Source: Burkholderiaceae bacterium (lineage in GTDB: Bacteria; Pseudomonadota; Gammaproteobacteria; Burkholderiales; Burkholderiaceae_D). From it: a DNA stretch of 42,212 bases. Position 1 is the stretch's first letter. Every line of letters begins with the position of its first letter. Shown one piece after another: positions 1-9,356 of the stretch. The notes below the pieces were generated by a model. That model was not told the DNA's origin, made no database searches, and was given only the letters and a program-made list of their open reading frames with translations. The position numbers and the translations under genes are program-made. The stretch covers positions 1 to 42,212 of the forward strand of contig JAMNXS010000018.1 of assembly GCA_023653025.1 (NCBI GenBank). The letters run 5' to 3'.

Positions 1-1467
1 CCCGAGCTGGTGCGGGCGCCGGATTGCGCGCCGCAGCACATCCATTTCATCAACGAGTGCCTGACGGATCTCGACCAGGCCCTGTCGGCACGCGGCAGCC
101 CGCTGCTGATCCAATACGGCGAGATCGTCACGGTGCTCAAGCGCGTGCTAGATGCTTTCGGGCCGTTCTCGCTGTACTCGCACGAGGAAACCGGCAACGC
201 GATCAGCTACGAGCGCGACAAGCGCGTTGCCGCCTGGTGCCGCGAGAACGGCATCGCTTGGAAGGAATTTTCGTCGAATGGCGTGGTGCGCCGGCTTGGG
301 TCGCGTAATGAATGGTCGTCGCTCTGGATGCAGCGGATGAAACAGCCGACGCTGGCCGCGCCGGACTTCCTCGGCAAGCCCGACGGCACGCTGACGCCGA
401 ACGGCATCATGCAGCCGCGCTGGATGGGCATGGACGGCGAGGACAAGCCCGCGCGCCAAACCGGCGGTCGCCGGCAGGCGGCGCAACTGGTGAAGGAGTT
501 TTTTGGCAGGCACCTCGCGGCCTACCGCTATTCGATGTCGAGCCCGCTGTCGGCCGAGGATCACTGCTCGCGGCTGTCGCCGTACATCGCCTACGGCGCG
601 CTGTCGATTCGCGAGATCGCGCACAAGGTATGGAAGACACGCGCCGAGCTTCAGGCCCTGCCGGAGCCCGCGCGCCCGAGGGGCGTGCTGGAGGGGCTGA
701 AGTCGTTCGAGAGCCGGCTGCACTGGCACTGCCATTTCATCCAGAAACTGGAGGCCGAGCCCGAGATCGAGTTCCGCAACGTGCATCGCGGCTTCGACGG
801 CGTGCGCGAGCCGCATTTCGACAACGGCCGCTTCGAGTGCTGGCGCAAGGGCGAGACCGGCTTCCCGCTGATCGACGCCTGCATGAAAATGCTGGCCGAG
901 ACCGGCTGGATCAACTTCCGCATGCGCGCGCTGCTGGTGAGTTTTTCGAGCTACCAGCTATGGAACCACTGGCGCGAACCGGCCCTGCATCTGGCGCGCG
1001 AGTTCCTCGACTACGAGCCGGGCATCCACTATCCGCAGATACAGATGCAGTCCGGCGTCACCGGCATCAACACGCTGCGCATCTACAACCCGGTCAAGCA
1101 GGCGCAGGACCAGGATCCGCAGGGCATCTTCGTGCGGCGCTGGCTGCCGGCCCTGCAAGCCGTGCCCAACACCTGGCTGTTCGAGCCATGGAAGATGCCG
1201 CCGGACGTCCAGCAGTCCTGCGGCGTGATCATTGGCGAGCACTATCCGCAACCCGTGGTCGACCACCTCGCCACCGCGCGCCATGCGCGCGACACCCTGT
1301 GGGCGCTGCGCCGCGATGCCGACGTGCGGGCCGAGGCCCGCCGCGTGTTCGACAAGCATGGCAGCCGCAATCCGCTGCGCGAGGGACGGCCGAAGCGCGC
1401 CGCAAAACCCGCGCAAAAAGACGGCGCACCGGACAGCACGCCGCAATTGTCGCTGGGCCTCGAGTGA
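1..1467 (+). CDS. Deoxyribodipyrimidine photolyase/cryptochrome family protein (5' end outside window)
   Basis: The reading frame is open from base 1, so the N-terminus lies upstream of the window; the in-frame GTG at base 10 is probably internal. The visible part covers the end of the Rossmann (antenna) domain and the complete helical FAD-binding domain. FAD-domain motifs include TGFPLIDACMKML, the NFRMR segment and RIYNPVKQ...DQDPQG followed by RRWLPAL. The family either repairs UV-induced pyrimidine dimers using blue light or acts as a light sensor. The segment reading MQSGVTGINTLR differs from the WQW...DAAPYFR stretch of E. coli PhrB, so this is a divergent proteobacterial subgroup and the repair substrate is uncertain. 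The C-terminal tail is basic and low-complexity (KRAAKPAQK). rarD starts seven bases after the stop, suggesting co-transcription. Confidence 0.88.
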   Translation, partial: PELVRAPDCAPQHIHFINECLTDLDQALSARGSPLLIQYGEIVTVLKRVLDAFGPFSLYSHEETGNAISYERDKRVAAWCRENGIAWKEFSSNGVVRRLGSRNEWSSLWMQRMKQPTLAAPDFLGKPDGTLTPNGIMQPRWMGMDGEDKPARQTGGRRQAAQLVKEFFGRHLAAYRYSMSSPLSAEDHCSRLSPYIAYGALSIREIAHKVWKTRAELQALPEPARPRGVLEGLKSFESRLHWHCHFIQKLEAEPEIEFRNVHRGFDGVREPHFDNGRFECWRKGETGFPLIDACMKMLAETGWINFRMRALLVSFSSYQLWNHWREPALHLAREFLDYEPGIHYPQIQMQSGVTGINTLRIYNPVKQAQDQDPQGIFVRRWLPALQAVPNTWLFEPWKMPPDVQQSCGVIIGEHYPQPVVDHLATARHARDTLWALRRDADVRAEARRVFDKHGSRNPLREGRPKRAAKPAQKDGAPDSTPQLSLGLE

Positions 1468-1474
1468 GGCGCGG

Positions 1475-2341
1475 ATGCTGAAGGGCGTCGCCGCCGCCGG
1501 CACGGCCTTCACGCTGTGGGGCGTGTTCCCGGCCTACCTGCGGCTGATGCAGCAGGTACCGCCGCTGGAGATCCTTTCGCATCGCGTGCTGTGGTCGGCG
1601 GCCTTCCTGCTGGTCGTGCTGGGCGCTCGACGCCAATGGGACTGGCTGGCGGAAGTCCGTGCCCGCCCGCGCATCGCGCTCTCTTTCGTCGCCAGCGCGG
1701 CCATGCTGGGCACCAACTGGGTCGTCTACATCTGGTCCGTGAATGCCGGCCACGTCATCGATGCCAGCCTCGGCTATTTCATCACGCCGCTGTTCAACGT
1801 GCTGTTCGGGATGGCGCTGGGCGAGCGGCTGCGTCCGGTGCAGTGGCTGTCGGTGCTGCTGGCCGCCGGCGGCGTGCTGTGGCTGACCGTGTCGGCCGGC
1901 GAATTGCCGTGGATCGGCCTCGTGATTGCGATCACCTTCAGCCTGTACGGCGTCATCCGCAAGACGGCCACGCTGGGGGCGCTCGAGGGACTGTCTGTCG
2001 AGACGCTGGTCATGCTGCCGCTGGCAGCGGCTTTCCTGCTGCTGCCCGGGAGCGGGTCCTCGCATGCCTTCGGCGCCGAGCCCGGCATCACCGCGCTGCT
2101 GCTGTCGGCCGGGCCGGTGACGGCCGTGCCCCTGCTGCTGTTTGCCTACGGCGCGCGGCGCATACCGCTGTCGGTGGTGGGCCTGCTGCAGTACATCGGC
2201 CCCAGCCTACAGCTGATGCTGGGAGTCTGGCTGTACGGCGAGCCTTTCGGCGGCGCGCGGATGCTGGGATTCGCGCTGATCTGGACGGGATTGGCGCTGT
2301 ATTCGGTCGAGGGATTGTGGCGCCATCTGACTTCCCGGTGA
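1475..2341 (+). CDS. rarD: EamA family transporter RarD
   Basis: This 288-residue protein of the drug/metabolite transporter superfamily has about ten hydrophobic segments, as expected for two EamA repeats. RarD features include FTLWGVFPAYLRLMQQVPPLE near the N-terminus, EILSHRVLWS, NWVVYIWSVNAGHVIDASLGYF, and LLQYIGPSLQLMLGVWLYGE near the C-terminus. RarD proteins are inner-membrane permeases named for a chloramphenicol-sensitivity phenotype; the natural substrate is not settled. I chose the ATG at 1475 because the protein then begins exactly at the usual RarD N-terminus (MLKG...GTAFTLWG); the frame is open much further upstream but overlaps the photolyase gene. A strong hairpin follows. Confidence 0.9.
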   Translation: MLKGVAAAGTAFTLWGVFPAYLRLMQQVPPLEILSHRVLWSAAFLLVVLGARRQWDWLAEVRARPRIALSFVASAAMLGTNWVVYIWSVNAGHVIDASLGYFITPLFNVLFGMALGERLRPVQWLSVLLAAGGVLWLTVSAGELPWIGLVIAITFSLYGVIRKTATLGALEGLSVETLVMLPLAAAFLLLPGSGSSHAFGAEPGITALLLSAGPVTAVPLLLFAYGARRIPLSVVGLLQYIGPSLQLMLGVWLYGEPFGGARMLGFALIWTGLALYSVEGLWRHLTSR

Positions 2342-2374
2342 GGGGTCGGCGCGTTGCGCTGCGGGCGGGTAAAA

Positions 2375-2411
2375 GCAGAAACGGTCAGCCTGTCCGGCTG
2401 ACCGTTTCTGC
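2375..2411. terminator. Perfect 16-bp-stem hairpin between convergent genes
   Basis: Bases 2375-2390 and 2396-2411 are exact inverted repeats around a 5-base loop (tgtcc). It lies between the stop of rarD on the plus strand and the stop of the orphan gene on the minus strand. Read on the minus strand, the stem is followed by TTTT, so it looks like an intrinsic terminator mainly for the minus-strand gene and possibly for both. Confidence 0.75.
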
Positions 2412-2445
2412 ATTGGCTTTGGGATCCGCGATGATACCGGACGGT

Positions 2446-3810
2446 CTAGTGTTTCTTTTTTCTTGCCGGCAGTCCCAGGGTACGCCAGGCATCGGCCAGT
2501 GCGCTCGACGGATATCCGTTGGCTTCGCCGCAGGCAGATTGGACGAATTCGATGTAGCTGTCGCGGTTGGCAGCGCTCGGCTTCGGGGTGGATTGTGCCT
2601 GCACACTAGCAATCAGTACGGCCACCCGGTTGACGACATCGGCACGTTGGGCGGCGCTGATGACGCCAGCTTGCAGAAACAGGCGTGCAGCCTCTGCGAG
2701 ATTGTCCACTGCCACGGGATTCACATAATCGGTAGCTTCCCGATTAACCGAATCGCGGTAAGCCACGACCGCCGGGTTCTTGCACCAGATGCTTAGTGCA
2801 GAAGCCAAAGCATCCCGGTCGATGGGAATGTTCGGCACGTCGACGATACGCGCTATCGACAACATCAGCTTGCCGATTTGCCGGCCCTCCAATTTGACCC
2901 CGGGCTTGATCAGACAGGCAATGGCCGTGCCCAGCGCGACTTCGACAGAACGCTCGGGGTATTTTTTATGCGAGCCGTGCAGCAGCGCCTCGCCACCCTT
3001 GCCGGGAGGCTCAAATTGCAGACCGGTGCTGAAGTAGTGGACGATCGCGATCTTGTCCCCCGACTTGCCATCGCCGGTGCCGGCGCTTTGTTCAAGCAGC
3101 TTGTTGTCGACGATTTGCCGGGCAAGCAGACAAGCCGCTCTGCGGCTGCCGATAACGAGGGTATGCCACTCTCCCTGGCCAAACAATTCGTACCCGAACC
3201 GCTTGTGGAGGTCGATGCAGGTATCCAGCGCGTAGCACAGAACCGCCGCCTCGGCGAGCGTCATCGTGCCCCAGTTCTGGTTCGGGTCGGCGGCAAGCGT
3301 GCCCGTGCGTCGAATGAAGTCGACGATGGCCTTCGCCAGTATCGTGTTCCAGCCGTCGCTCGACGGGGGATCGATATTGCGATCTTTCATCTTGGTGCCC
3401 AGGTCTTTCAGCTTGCGGCAAGCGTCGAGAACGTCCTTCATCCCGGCGGAAGTGTTGCCGCCTACCGTCTGCAGGCTCTCGAGCGCCTCTGCTCCCGTTG
3501 CCTCGTAAACCGACGGCCAGGTGATGGCATCGGCGGGTACAGAGAGTATGGACGGAAGCAGCGCAGAAGCAGCCGATGACGCGGCCATGGCGAATTGGAG
3601 CGAGCCGGACGCAGGCGGGACTACCGCTGCCGTCAGGCTTGCGCTGATGCACAAAGGGTGCGAGGGCAGCGCTTTGCTGGTCATCTGCGGCTGTGCAGCG
3701 GGCGGATGGGCTGCCGGTGCAGGCGGTTTCGCGCCCGCCTGTATCGAGGCGGCGGGACCAACAACAGGCATATCGACGAGGGGTGCCATGAAAAGGCTGG
3801 CTTGGCTCAT
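2446..3810 (-). CDS. Unrecognised 454-residue protein, Ala/Pro-rich N-terminus
   Basis: I do not recognise this protein. The start at 3810 is supported by a GGAGA Shine-Dalgarno sequence six bases upstream; the frame extends to 3909 without an RBS. The first roughly 60 residues are low-complexity (Ala, Pro, Ser, Val; for example AKPPAPAAHPPAAQPQ) with no clear signal peptide. The rest reads as a folded, mostly helical domain with several cysteines (VLCYALDTCIDLHKRFGYELFG, SRRAACLLARQIVDNKLLEQ, IACLIKPGVKLEGRQIGKLM), and the C-terminus is basic (ARKKKH). It stands alone on the minus strand between housekeeping-type genes, with its own terminator and an AT-richer upstream region, which suggests an accessory or acquired gene. 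A disordered N-terminus plus helical body is compatible with a secreted effector, but nothing in the sequence proves that. Confidence 0.7.
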   Translation of the reverse strand: MSQASLFMAPLVDMPVVGPAASIQAGAKPPAPAAHPPAAQPQMTSKALPSHPLCISASLTAAVVPPASGSLQFAMAASSAASALLPSILSVPADAITWPSVYEATGAEALESLQTVGGNTSAGMKDVLDACRKLKDLGTKMKDRNIDPPSSDGWNTILAKAIVDFIRRTGTLAADPNQNWGTMTLAEAAVLCYALDTCIDLHKRFGYELFGQGEWHTLVIGSRRAACLLARQIVDNKLLEQSAGTGDGKSGDKIAIVHYFSTGLQFEPPGKGGEALLHGSHKKYPERSVEVALGTAIACLIKPGVKLEGRQIGKLMLSIARIVDVPNIPIDRDALASALSIWCKNPAVVAYRDSVNREATDYVNPVAVDNLAEAARLFLQAGVISAAQRADVVNRVAVLIASVQAQSTPKPSAANRDSYIEFVQSACGEANGYPSSALADAWRTLGLPARKKKH

Positions 3811-4136
3811 GCTTTTCTCCAAATGAACGAATGAAATGTCCGCTGACAGAACGCAACGTTCGAGAGGAGTGGGGCTATGTGGCGAGGAGTTCGCTAATCG
3901 GCAAGGCAAACGTGCCAGTCTTGTTCGGTAGGAGAATATCTGGTCTTAATTGTTGTATTTCTACACCGTCCTTGCCGAGTACAAAGCGCAGGCGGATCGA
4001 ATAGCCGGGAACGCGAGCCCGCAACTACCGATCGGCCCCGCGCCGGTCACATTGCTGCAGCTGGCCACGCGCCGTCGGCGTCAGCACGTAAAATGGCGGT
4101 TTACCACCTTTGCCGACCATCGACCAACCCACTGCC
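3811..4136. other. 326-bp intergenic region with possible decayed minus-strand coding remnant
   Basis: This gap separates the orphan gene from divergent ettA and must hold promoters for both. Around 3940-3965 it is AT-richer than its surroundings. On the minus strand a 49-codon open stretch runs from a TTG at 4024 to a TAG at 3875. It encodes a protein-like sequence (RVPGYSIRLRFVLGKDGVEIQQ, then LPNKTGTFALPISELLAT) but has an in-frame stop immediately upstream and no convincing ribosome-binding site. It may be the tail of a degraded gene. No clear promoter consensus was identified. Confidence 0.3.
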
Positions 4137-5804
<1,668 letters not shown>

Positions 5805-5807
5805 GCC

Positions 5808-6788
5808 GTGTACGTTGCCGCGCTCGATATCGGCGGTACCAAGATGGCCGCCTGCGTCGCCGATGCGCGCGGGCCGCTGCTGCGGTTAACGCAGCCGACG
5901 CTGCGCAGCGGTGCGCCGGATGCGGTCGCGCAGCAGGGCGTGCGCCTGATCGACGCGTGCTGCCTGCGGCTGCAGATCGATCCGGCCGCGGTGCGGCGGG
6001 TCGGCGTCAGCAGCTGCGGCCCGTTCGAGATGCGCGACGGGGTACTCGGCATCCTTCCGCCGAATCTGTGCGGCGGCCTTGCGAATGGCGACGACCTGCC
6101 GAATGACTGGACCTTCCTGCCGCTGGAGTCCGTGCTGCGCGAACGCTTTGCCACCGTGCGCATCGCGAACGACTGCGTGGCCGCGTTGCATGGCGAGCGC
6201 GCGTTCGGCGCCGCGCCGGCCAATGCCGTTTATGTCACCTGGAGCACCGGCATCGGCTTCGGCCTCTGTGTCGACGGGCATATCCTGAGCGGCAAGGCGG
6301 GCAATGCCGGGCATGCCGGCCACATGCTGCTATCCGATACCTCGGATGCGCTGTGCGGCTGCGGCAATCGCGGCGACCTCGAAGGCCTGATCGGCGGGCG
6401 GAATTTCGGCAAGCACCTCGGCAAGCCGCTGGCCCGGATCTTCGACGATGCGAAAGAGGGCAATGCGGACGCGCTGGCGGTCGTGCACGAGGCAGCCCGC
6501 TGGTTCGGCCGCGGACTCTACAACCTGACGGCGATTCTCGATACCGAAGCCATCTTCGTCGGCGGCAGCGTCTGGCGGCATAACGAGGATGTGCTGGCGC
6601 CGCTGGTGCGGCAGGAGATCGCGAGCCGGTTTCCTGCGCTGACGCGCGGCGTCAGCGTGCAGGGCGCGACGCTGGGCGAACTGGTGACGGACATGGGGGC
6701 GCTGGCACTGGTAACGGACGACGCATGGACGCCGGCCTGGCGGGCGGGGCGGGTGTGGGAGGGGGTTTGCACCGAAGTGATCGGGTGA
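5808..6788 (+). CDS. ROK family protein (sugar kinase-like)
   Basis: The GTG start lies three bases after the ettA stop. The 326-residue product opens with ALDIGGTK, the phosphate-binding loop of the ROK/hexokinase fold, followed by an ANDCVAALHGE segment that matches the catalytic-Asp region and STGIGFGLCVDG. The family zinc-site region reads CGCGNRGDLEGL, whereas typical ROK kinases have a third Cys in place of Asp here, so zinc binding may be weakened. There is no DNA-binding N-terminal domain, so it is kinase-like rather than an NagC-type repressor. The usual ROK reaction is ATP-dependent phosphorylation of glucose, fructose or N-acetyl sugars; the substrate cannot be told. A palindromic element starts ten bases after the stop. 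Confidence 0.8.
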   Translation: MYVAALDIGGTKMAACVADARGPLLRLTQPTLRSGAPDAVAQQGVRLIDACCLRLQIDPAAVRRVGVSSCGPFEMRDGVLGILPPNLCGGLANGDDLPNDWTFLPLESVLRERFATVRIANDCVAALHGERAFGAAPANAVYVTWSTGIGFGLCVDGHILSGKAGNAGHAGHMLLSDTSDALCGCGNRGDLEGLIGGRNFGKHLGKPLARIFDDAKEGNADALAVVHEAARWFGRGLYNLTAILDTEAIFVGGSVWRHNEDVLAPLVRQEIASRFPALTRGVSVQGATLGELVTDMGALALVTDDAWTPAWRAGRVWEGVCTEVIG

Positions 6789-6798
6789 TCGTTCAGCT

Positions 6799-6886
6799 GG
6801 CGGATTTCGCTGCGCTCTATCCGCCCTACGGCAAGAAACTCGGCCATTGGACATCGTAGGGCGGATAGAGCGCAGCGAAATCCGCC
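6799..6886. repeat. Dispersed palindromic element, copy 1 (perfect 32-bp arms)
   Basis: Bases 6799-6830 and 6855-6886 are perfect 32-bp inverted repeats around a 24-base loop. The arms begin ggcggatttcgctgcgctct and end with ctacg before the loop. The same element occurs at 11321, 18434, 25351, 34442 and 39061. The loop resembles that of copy 5 (both start gcaagaa and end ggacat), so the whole unit, not just the arms, is conserved. No transposase is nearby. Confidence 0.9.
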
Positions 6887-6960
6887 GCACACGATCCGCC
6901 GCACACGATCCGCCGCACACGATCCGCCGCACACGATCCGCCGCAAACAATCCGCCACAC
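6879..6960 (+). repeat. 14-bp tandem repeat, about six units
   Basis: The unit gatccgccgcacac is repeated head to tail: first unit 6879-6892 (aatccgccgcacac, overlapping the palindrome end), exact units at 6893, 6907 and 6921, a one-base variant at 6935 and a shortened variant at 6949-6960. The repeat appears to have grown from the outer end of the palindromic element's right arm. It lies directly upstream of the ABC exporter operon. Confidence 0.9.
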
Positions 6961-7018
6961 AACACGCCCCATCCCGCCAAGCTACAATCCGGCCACAACA
7001 ACAACGACAAGCCACCGC
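6961..7018 (+). promoter_or_regulatory. Possible -10 box for the ABC exporter operon
   Basis: A TACAAT hexamer at 6983-6988 lies about 30 bases before the ATG at 7019. There is no good -35 box at 17 bp, because the tandem repeat occupies that position, and no strong Shine-Dalgarno sequence precedes the ATG. This is a weak prediction. Confidence 0.25.
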
Positions 7019-7765
7019 ATGTCCCTCTTCCCCGACCCGCTCATTATCGAGCGGCTGACGAAAAATTTTGGCGCGCGCCGCGCGGTCGATGGCGTGAGCT
7101 TCTCGGTTGCGCCCGGCGAGTTCGTCGCGCTGCTGGGCCCGAACGGCGCAGGAAAATCTACGCTGTTCCAGATGCTGTCAGGGCTGTTCGTGGCCGACGG
7201 CGGCACGGCGCGCGTGGCCGGGCATGACATCGGCCTCGAGCCGATCAAGGCGCTGGGCGAACTGGCCATCGTCTTCCAGCAGCCGGCGCTCGATCTCGAC
7301 CTGTCAGTCGCCGCCAACCTGCGCTTTCAGACCGACCTGCACGGCATAGCGCGGCCCGAGGCAATGCGGCGGATTGCCCACTGGCTGGAGCGGTTCAAGC
7401 TGACTGAGCGCGCGGCCGAACTCTGCCGCAACCTCTCCGGCGGCACGCGGCGCAAGGTGGAACTGGCGCGTGCGCTGCTGTCGCAGCCGCAATTGCTGCT
7501 GATGGACGAGGCCACCGTCGGCATCGACCCGGCCTCGCGCGCGGCCATTCTGGCCGACGTGAAGACGCTGTGCCGCGAGCGGGCGATGGGGGTGCTGTGG
7601 GCGACCCACCTCGTCGACGAAGCCGAGGCGGCCGATCGCATCGTCGTGATGGCGGCGGGCACTGTGCGCTTCGACGGCGGCGCGAAAGACCTGATGAAGC
7701 AGAGCAGCCACCCGACCCTGCTCGAGGCCTTCCTGCACCTGACGAAAGCGGAGGCAAAAGCATGA
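7019..7765 (+). CDS. ABC transporter ATP-binding protein, PQQ-alcohol dehydrogenase-associated exporter
   Basis: This 248-residue single ABC cassette has Walker A GPNGAGKST, the signature LSGGTRRKVELARALL, and Walker B LLLMDEATVGIDP followed by the H-loop WATHLVDEAE. It resembles the ATPase of the ABC-2 exporter commonly encoded beside PQQ-dependent alcohol dehydrogenases (the Ped-type system of Pseudomonas). The permease gene overlaps its stop (ATGA at 7762-7765), so the two form a complex and are translationally coupled. The cargo of this exporter family is not established; roles in assembling or maintaining the periplasmic alcohol-oxidation system have been suggested by context only. The dehydrogenase gene lies 1.6 kb downstream. 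Confidence 0.85.
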   Translation: MSLFPDPLIIERLTKNFGARRAVDGVSFSVAPGEFVALLGPNGAGKSTLFQMLSGLFVADGGTARVAGHDIGLEPIKALGELAIVFQQPALDLDLSVAANLRFQTDLHGIARPEAMRRIAHWLERFKLTERAAELCRNLSGGTRRKVELARALLSQPQLLLMDEATVGIDPASRAAILADVKTLCRERAMGVLWATHLVDEAEAADRIVVMAAGTVRFDGGAKDLMKQSSHPTLLEAFLHLTKAEAKA

Positions 7766-8568
7766 AGCTGCTGCACGCCCGCCTTGCGCTGGCCGCGGTG
7801 GCCGGTCGCGAAATCTTCAAGTTCCTGCGCCAGCCCGGCCGGCTCGCATCGTCGCTGGTGCGACCGCTGCTGTGGATGGTGGTGTTCGCCGCCGGCTTTC
7901 GCCAGATGCCGGACCTGGGCTCGGTCATGCCTTTCGACCCCGACCTCGACTACCGGCTCTACATGGTGCCGGGGCTGGCATTGATGGTCTGCCTGTTCAA
8001 CGGCATGCAGTCGTCGCTGGCCATGGTCTACGACCGCGAGATGGGCGTCATGCGCCTGCTGCTGACGGCGCCGCTGCCGCGCACCTACCTGCTGGCCTGC
8101 AAGCTGGTGGCCGGCGCTTTCCTGTCGGTGCTGCAGGCGCTGGCCTTCATGCTCCTCGTCGTCCTCTGGAACATCGGGCTGTCGCCGTGGCAGGTGCTGA
8201 CCGCGCTACCGGCGCTGGCCGCCGGCGCGCTGATGCTGTCGGCCTTCGGCCTCGTGCTGTCGGTCTACATCCGGCAGCTGGAAAACTTCGCTGGCACGAT
8301 GAACTTCGTGATCTTCCCGATGTTCTTCCTGTCGCCGGCGCTGTATCCGATCGCGCGCATGCGCGACGCCGGCGCGGAGTGGATCTACCGGATCTCGTCG
8401 CTGAACCCGTTCACGCACGCGGTCGAGGCCATGCGTCATGGGTTGTATGGCGAGTTTGCCGGAGGATCGATGTTCGTCGTGGTCGCGTCGACCGTCGTGT
8501 TCTATCTGGTGGCGGCGGCCGGCTACGATCCGCAGCGCGGCTTGATCCGGTCGGCGCGCGGGGGTTGA
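7762..8568 (+). CDS. ABC-2 type permease, PedC-like
   Basis: This 268-residue inner-membrane permease has about six hydrophobic segments. The N-terminus has the amphipathic connecting helix typical of ABC-2 permeases (REIFKFLRQPGRLASSLVRPLLWMVVFAAGF), then YMVPGLALMVCLFNGMQSSLAMVYDREMGVMRLLLTAPLPR and a late SSLNPFTHAVEAMRHGLYGE motif. These match the alcohol-associated ABC permease PedC family. The start ATG at 7762 overlaps the stop of the ATPase gene. Its stop is separated by one base from the stop of the convergent HExxH gene, and I see no hairpin between them. Substrate unknown. Confidence 0.85.
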   Translation: MKLLHARLALAAVAGREIFKFLRQPGRLASSLVRPLLWMVVFAAGFRQMPDLGSVMPFDPDLDYRLYMVPGLALMVCLFNGMQSSLAMVYDREMGVMRLLLTAPLPRTYLLACKLVAGAFLSVLQALAFMLLVVLWNIGLSPWQVLTALPALAAGALMLSAFGLVLSVYIRQLENFAGTMNFVIFPMFFLSPALYPIARMRDAGAEWIYRISSLNPFTHAVEAMRHGLYGEFAGGSMFVVVASTVVFYLVAAAGYDPQRGLIRSARGG

Positions 8569-8569
8569 A

Positions 8570-9037
8570 CTATTCATCGCGCCGCAATTCATCCGGATGC
8601 CCCGACTCATCGTCCGGACAGCGCATGAACCGCACCAGATAACCCTCGCGCCAGTCTACCCCTTCCTCGCCGAGGTAATTATTCTGTACGAAGTAGGCCT
8701 GGTTTTCGCTGTCGATCCGGCGGTGGCAGTTGGTGAAATGATCCGGGCCGTATTTGCGGTACTGCAGGACATGCACTAGCTCATGCACGATGAACGAGTT
8801 GTCCATCGGGTCGGCCGGGTTCAGCGAATCGCGCAGATAGATGCGATAGCCCTCGGTGTCGAACAGCGCGGCCATCGTGCTGCAGCGTGCAGGTTCGTCG
8901 GGGCAGACCTTCTCCGACAGGGCCTGCGCGCTGAGCTGCTCGATCGGCGGCAGGTCGGCCACGTCCATCGGTGGCAGCGACGAAAAGCGGATGGCCGCCG
9001 CAAGCAGTTTCGCCAGCAGTTCGGCGGAAAGCGTCAT
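8570..9037 (-). CDS. Small HExxH metallopeptidase-like protein
   Basis: This 155-residue protein has no obvious signal peptide. The ATG at 9037 has an AAGGAG Shine-Dalgarno sequence at good spacing; a longer frame to 9082 lacks one. The key motif is FIVHELVHVLQYRKYG: HELVH fits the HExxH zinc-binding and catalytic pattern of metallopeptidases, and the neighbourhood has NCHRRIDSENQAYFVQNNYLG, in which a Glu or His could be the third ligand. Four cysteines are scattered (CPDEPARC, NCHRR, MRCPDD). It is divergent from the alcohol dehydrogenase gene and convergent with the exporter permease. I cannot name the exact family or substrate; a role in processing a periplasmic or peptide substrate is only a guess. 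Confidence 0.65.
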   Translation of the reverse strand: MTLSAELLAKLLAAAIRFSSLPPMDVADLPPIEQLSAQALSEKVCPDEPARCSTMAALFDTEGYRIYLRDSLNPADPMDNSFIVHELVHVLQYRKYGPDHFTNCHRRIDSENQAYFVQNNYLGEEGVDWREGYLVRFMRCPDDESGHPDELRRDE

Positions 9038-9134
9038 GATTGCTCCTTTTGTAATTGTTCTCCACCCGCATCCGGCAGGCAAGAAGGAATCATGCCACCT
9101 GCAGCGATACCCTGCCCGGGCGGCCCGCGTGGCC

Positions 9135-9186
9135 TGTCACTGCCTCGGCTTGTTCAAGATTGTGACACCTGCCTGTTTTTGTGACA
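9135..9186 (+). promoter_or_regulatory. Candidate activator half-sites upstream of the alcohol dehydrogenase
   Basis: TGTGACA occurs at 9161-9167 and 9180-9186 (19-base period) and the inverse TGTCAC at 9135-9140. They lie about 65-115 bp upstream of the -24/-12 promoter, the usual distance for sigma-54 enhancer sites. An AcoR-type activator is encoded at 18540-20561. Binding is inferred, not shown. Confidence 0.45.
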
Positions 9187-9248
9187 GCGCAGCTGGCGAT
9201 TGATGAGCGTTTTTACGGGTTAAGCGCGCTTTTGATGAGAGATATTCA

Positions 9249-9264
9249 TGGCACGCACTTTGCC
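9249..9264 (+). promoter_or_regulatory. Sigma-54 (-24/-12) promoter of the PQQ alcohol dehydrogenase
   Basis: TGGCACG-CACT-TTGC matches the sigma-54 consensus exactly in the core, with GG at 9250-9251 and GC at 9262-9263 and the required ten bases between them. Transcription would start near 9275, giving an 82-base leader before the ATG at 9357. Confidence 0.8.
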
Positions 9265-9356
9265 TTGGGAAAACTGTCGCTTCAGCCTGCGCACAGGTCG
9301 CGTGATGCTGATGCACACCTTATAGCCAATTTGGCACAACCAAGGGGAGATGAGAG

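Noticed and set aside
6799-6886. Intrinsic terminator or insertion sequence
   Set aside because: The long-armed palindrome recurs at six sites without a T-run or transposase, so it is better described as a dispersed repeat.
6879-6960. CRISPR array
   Set aside because: Units of 14 bp are directly adjacent with no unique spacers and no cas gene nearby.
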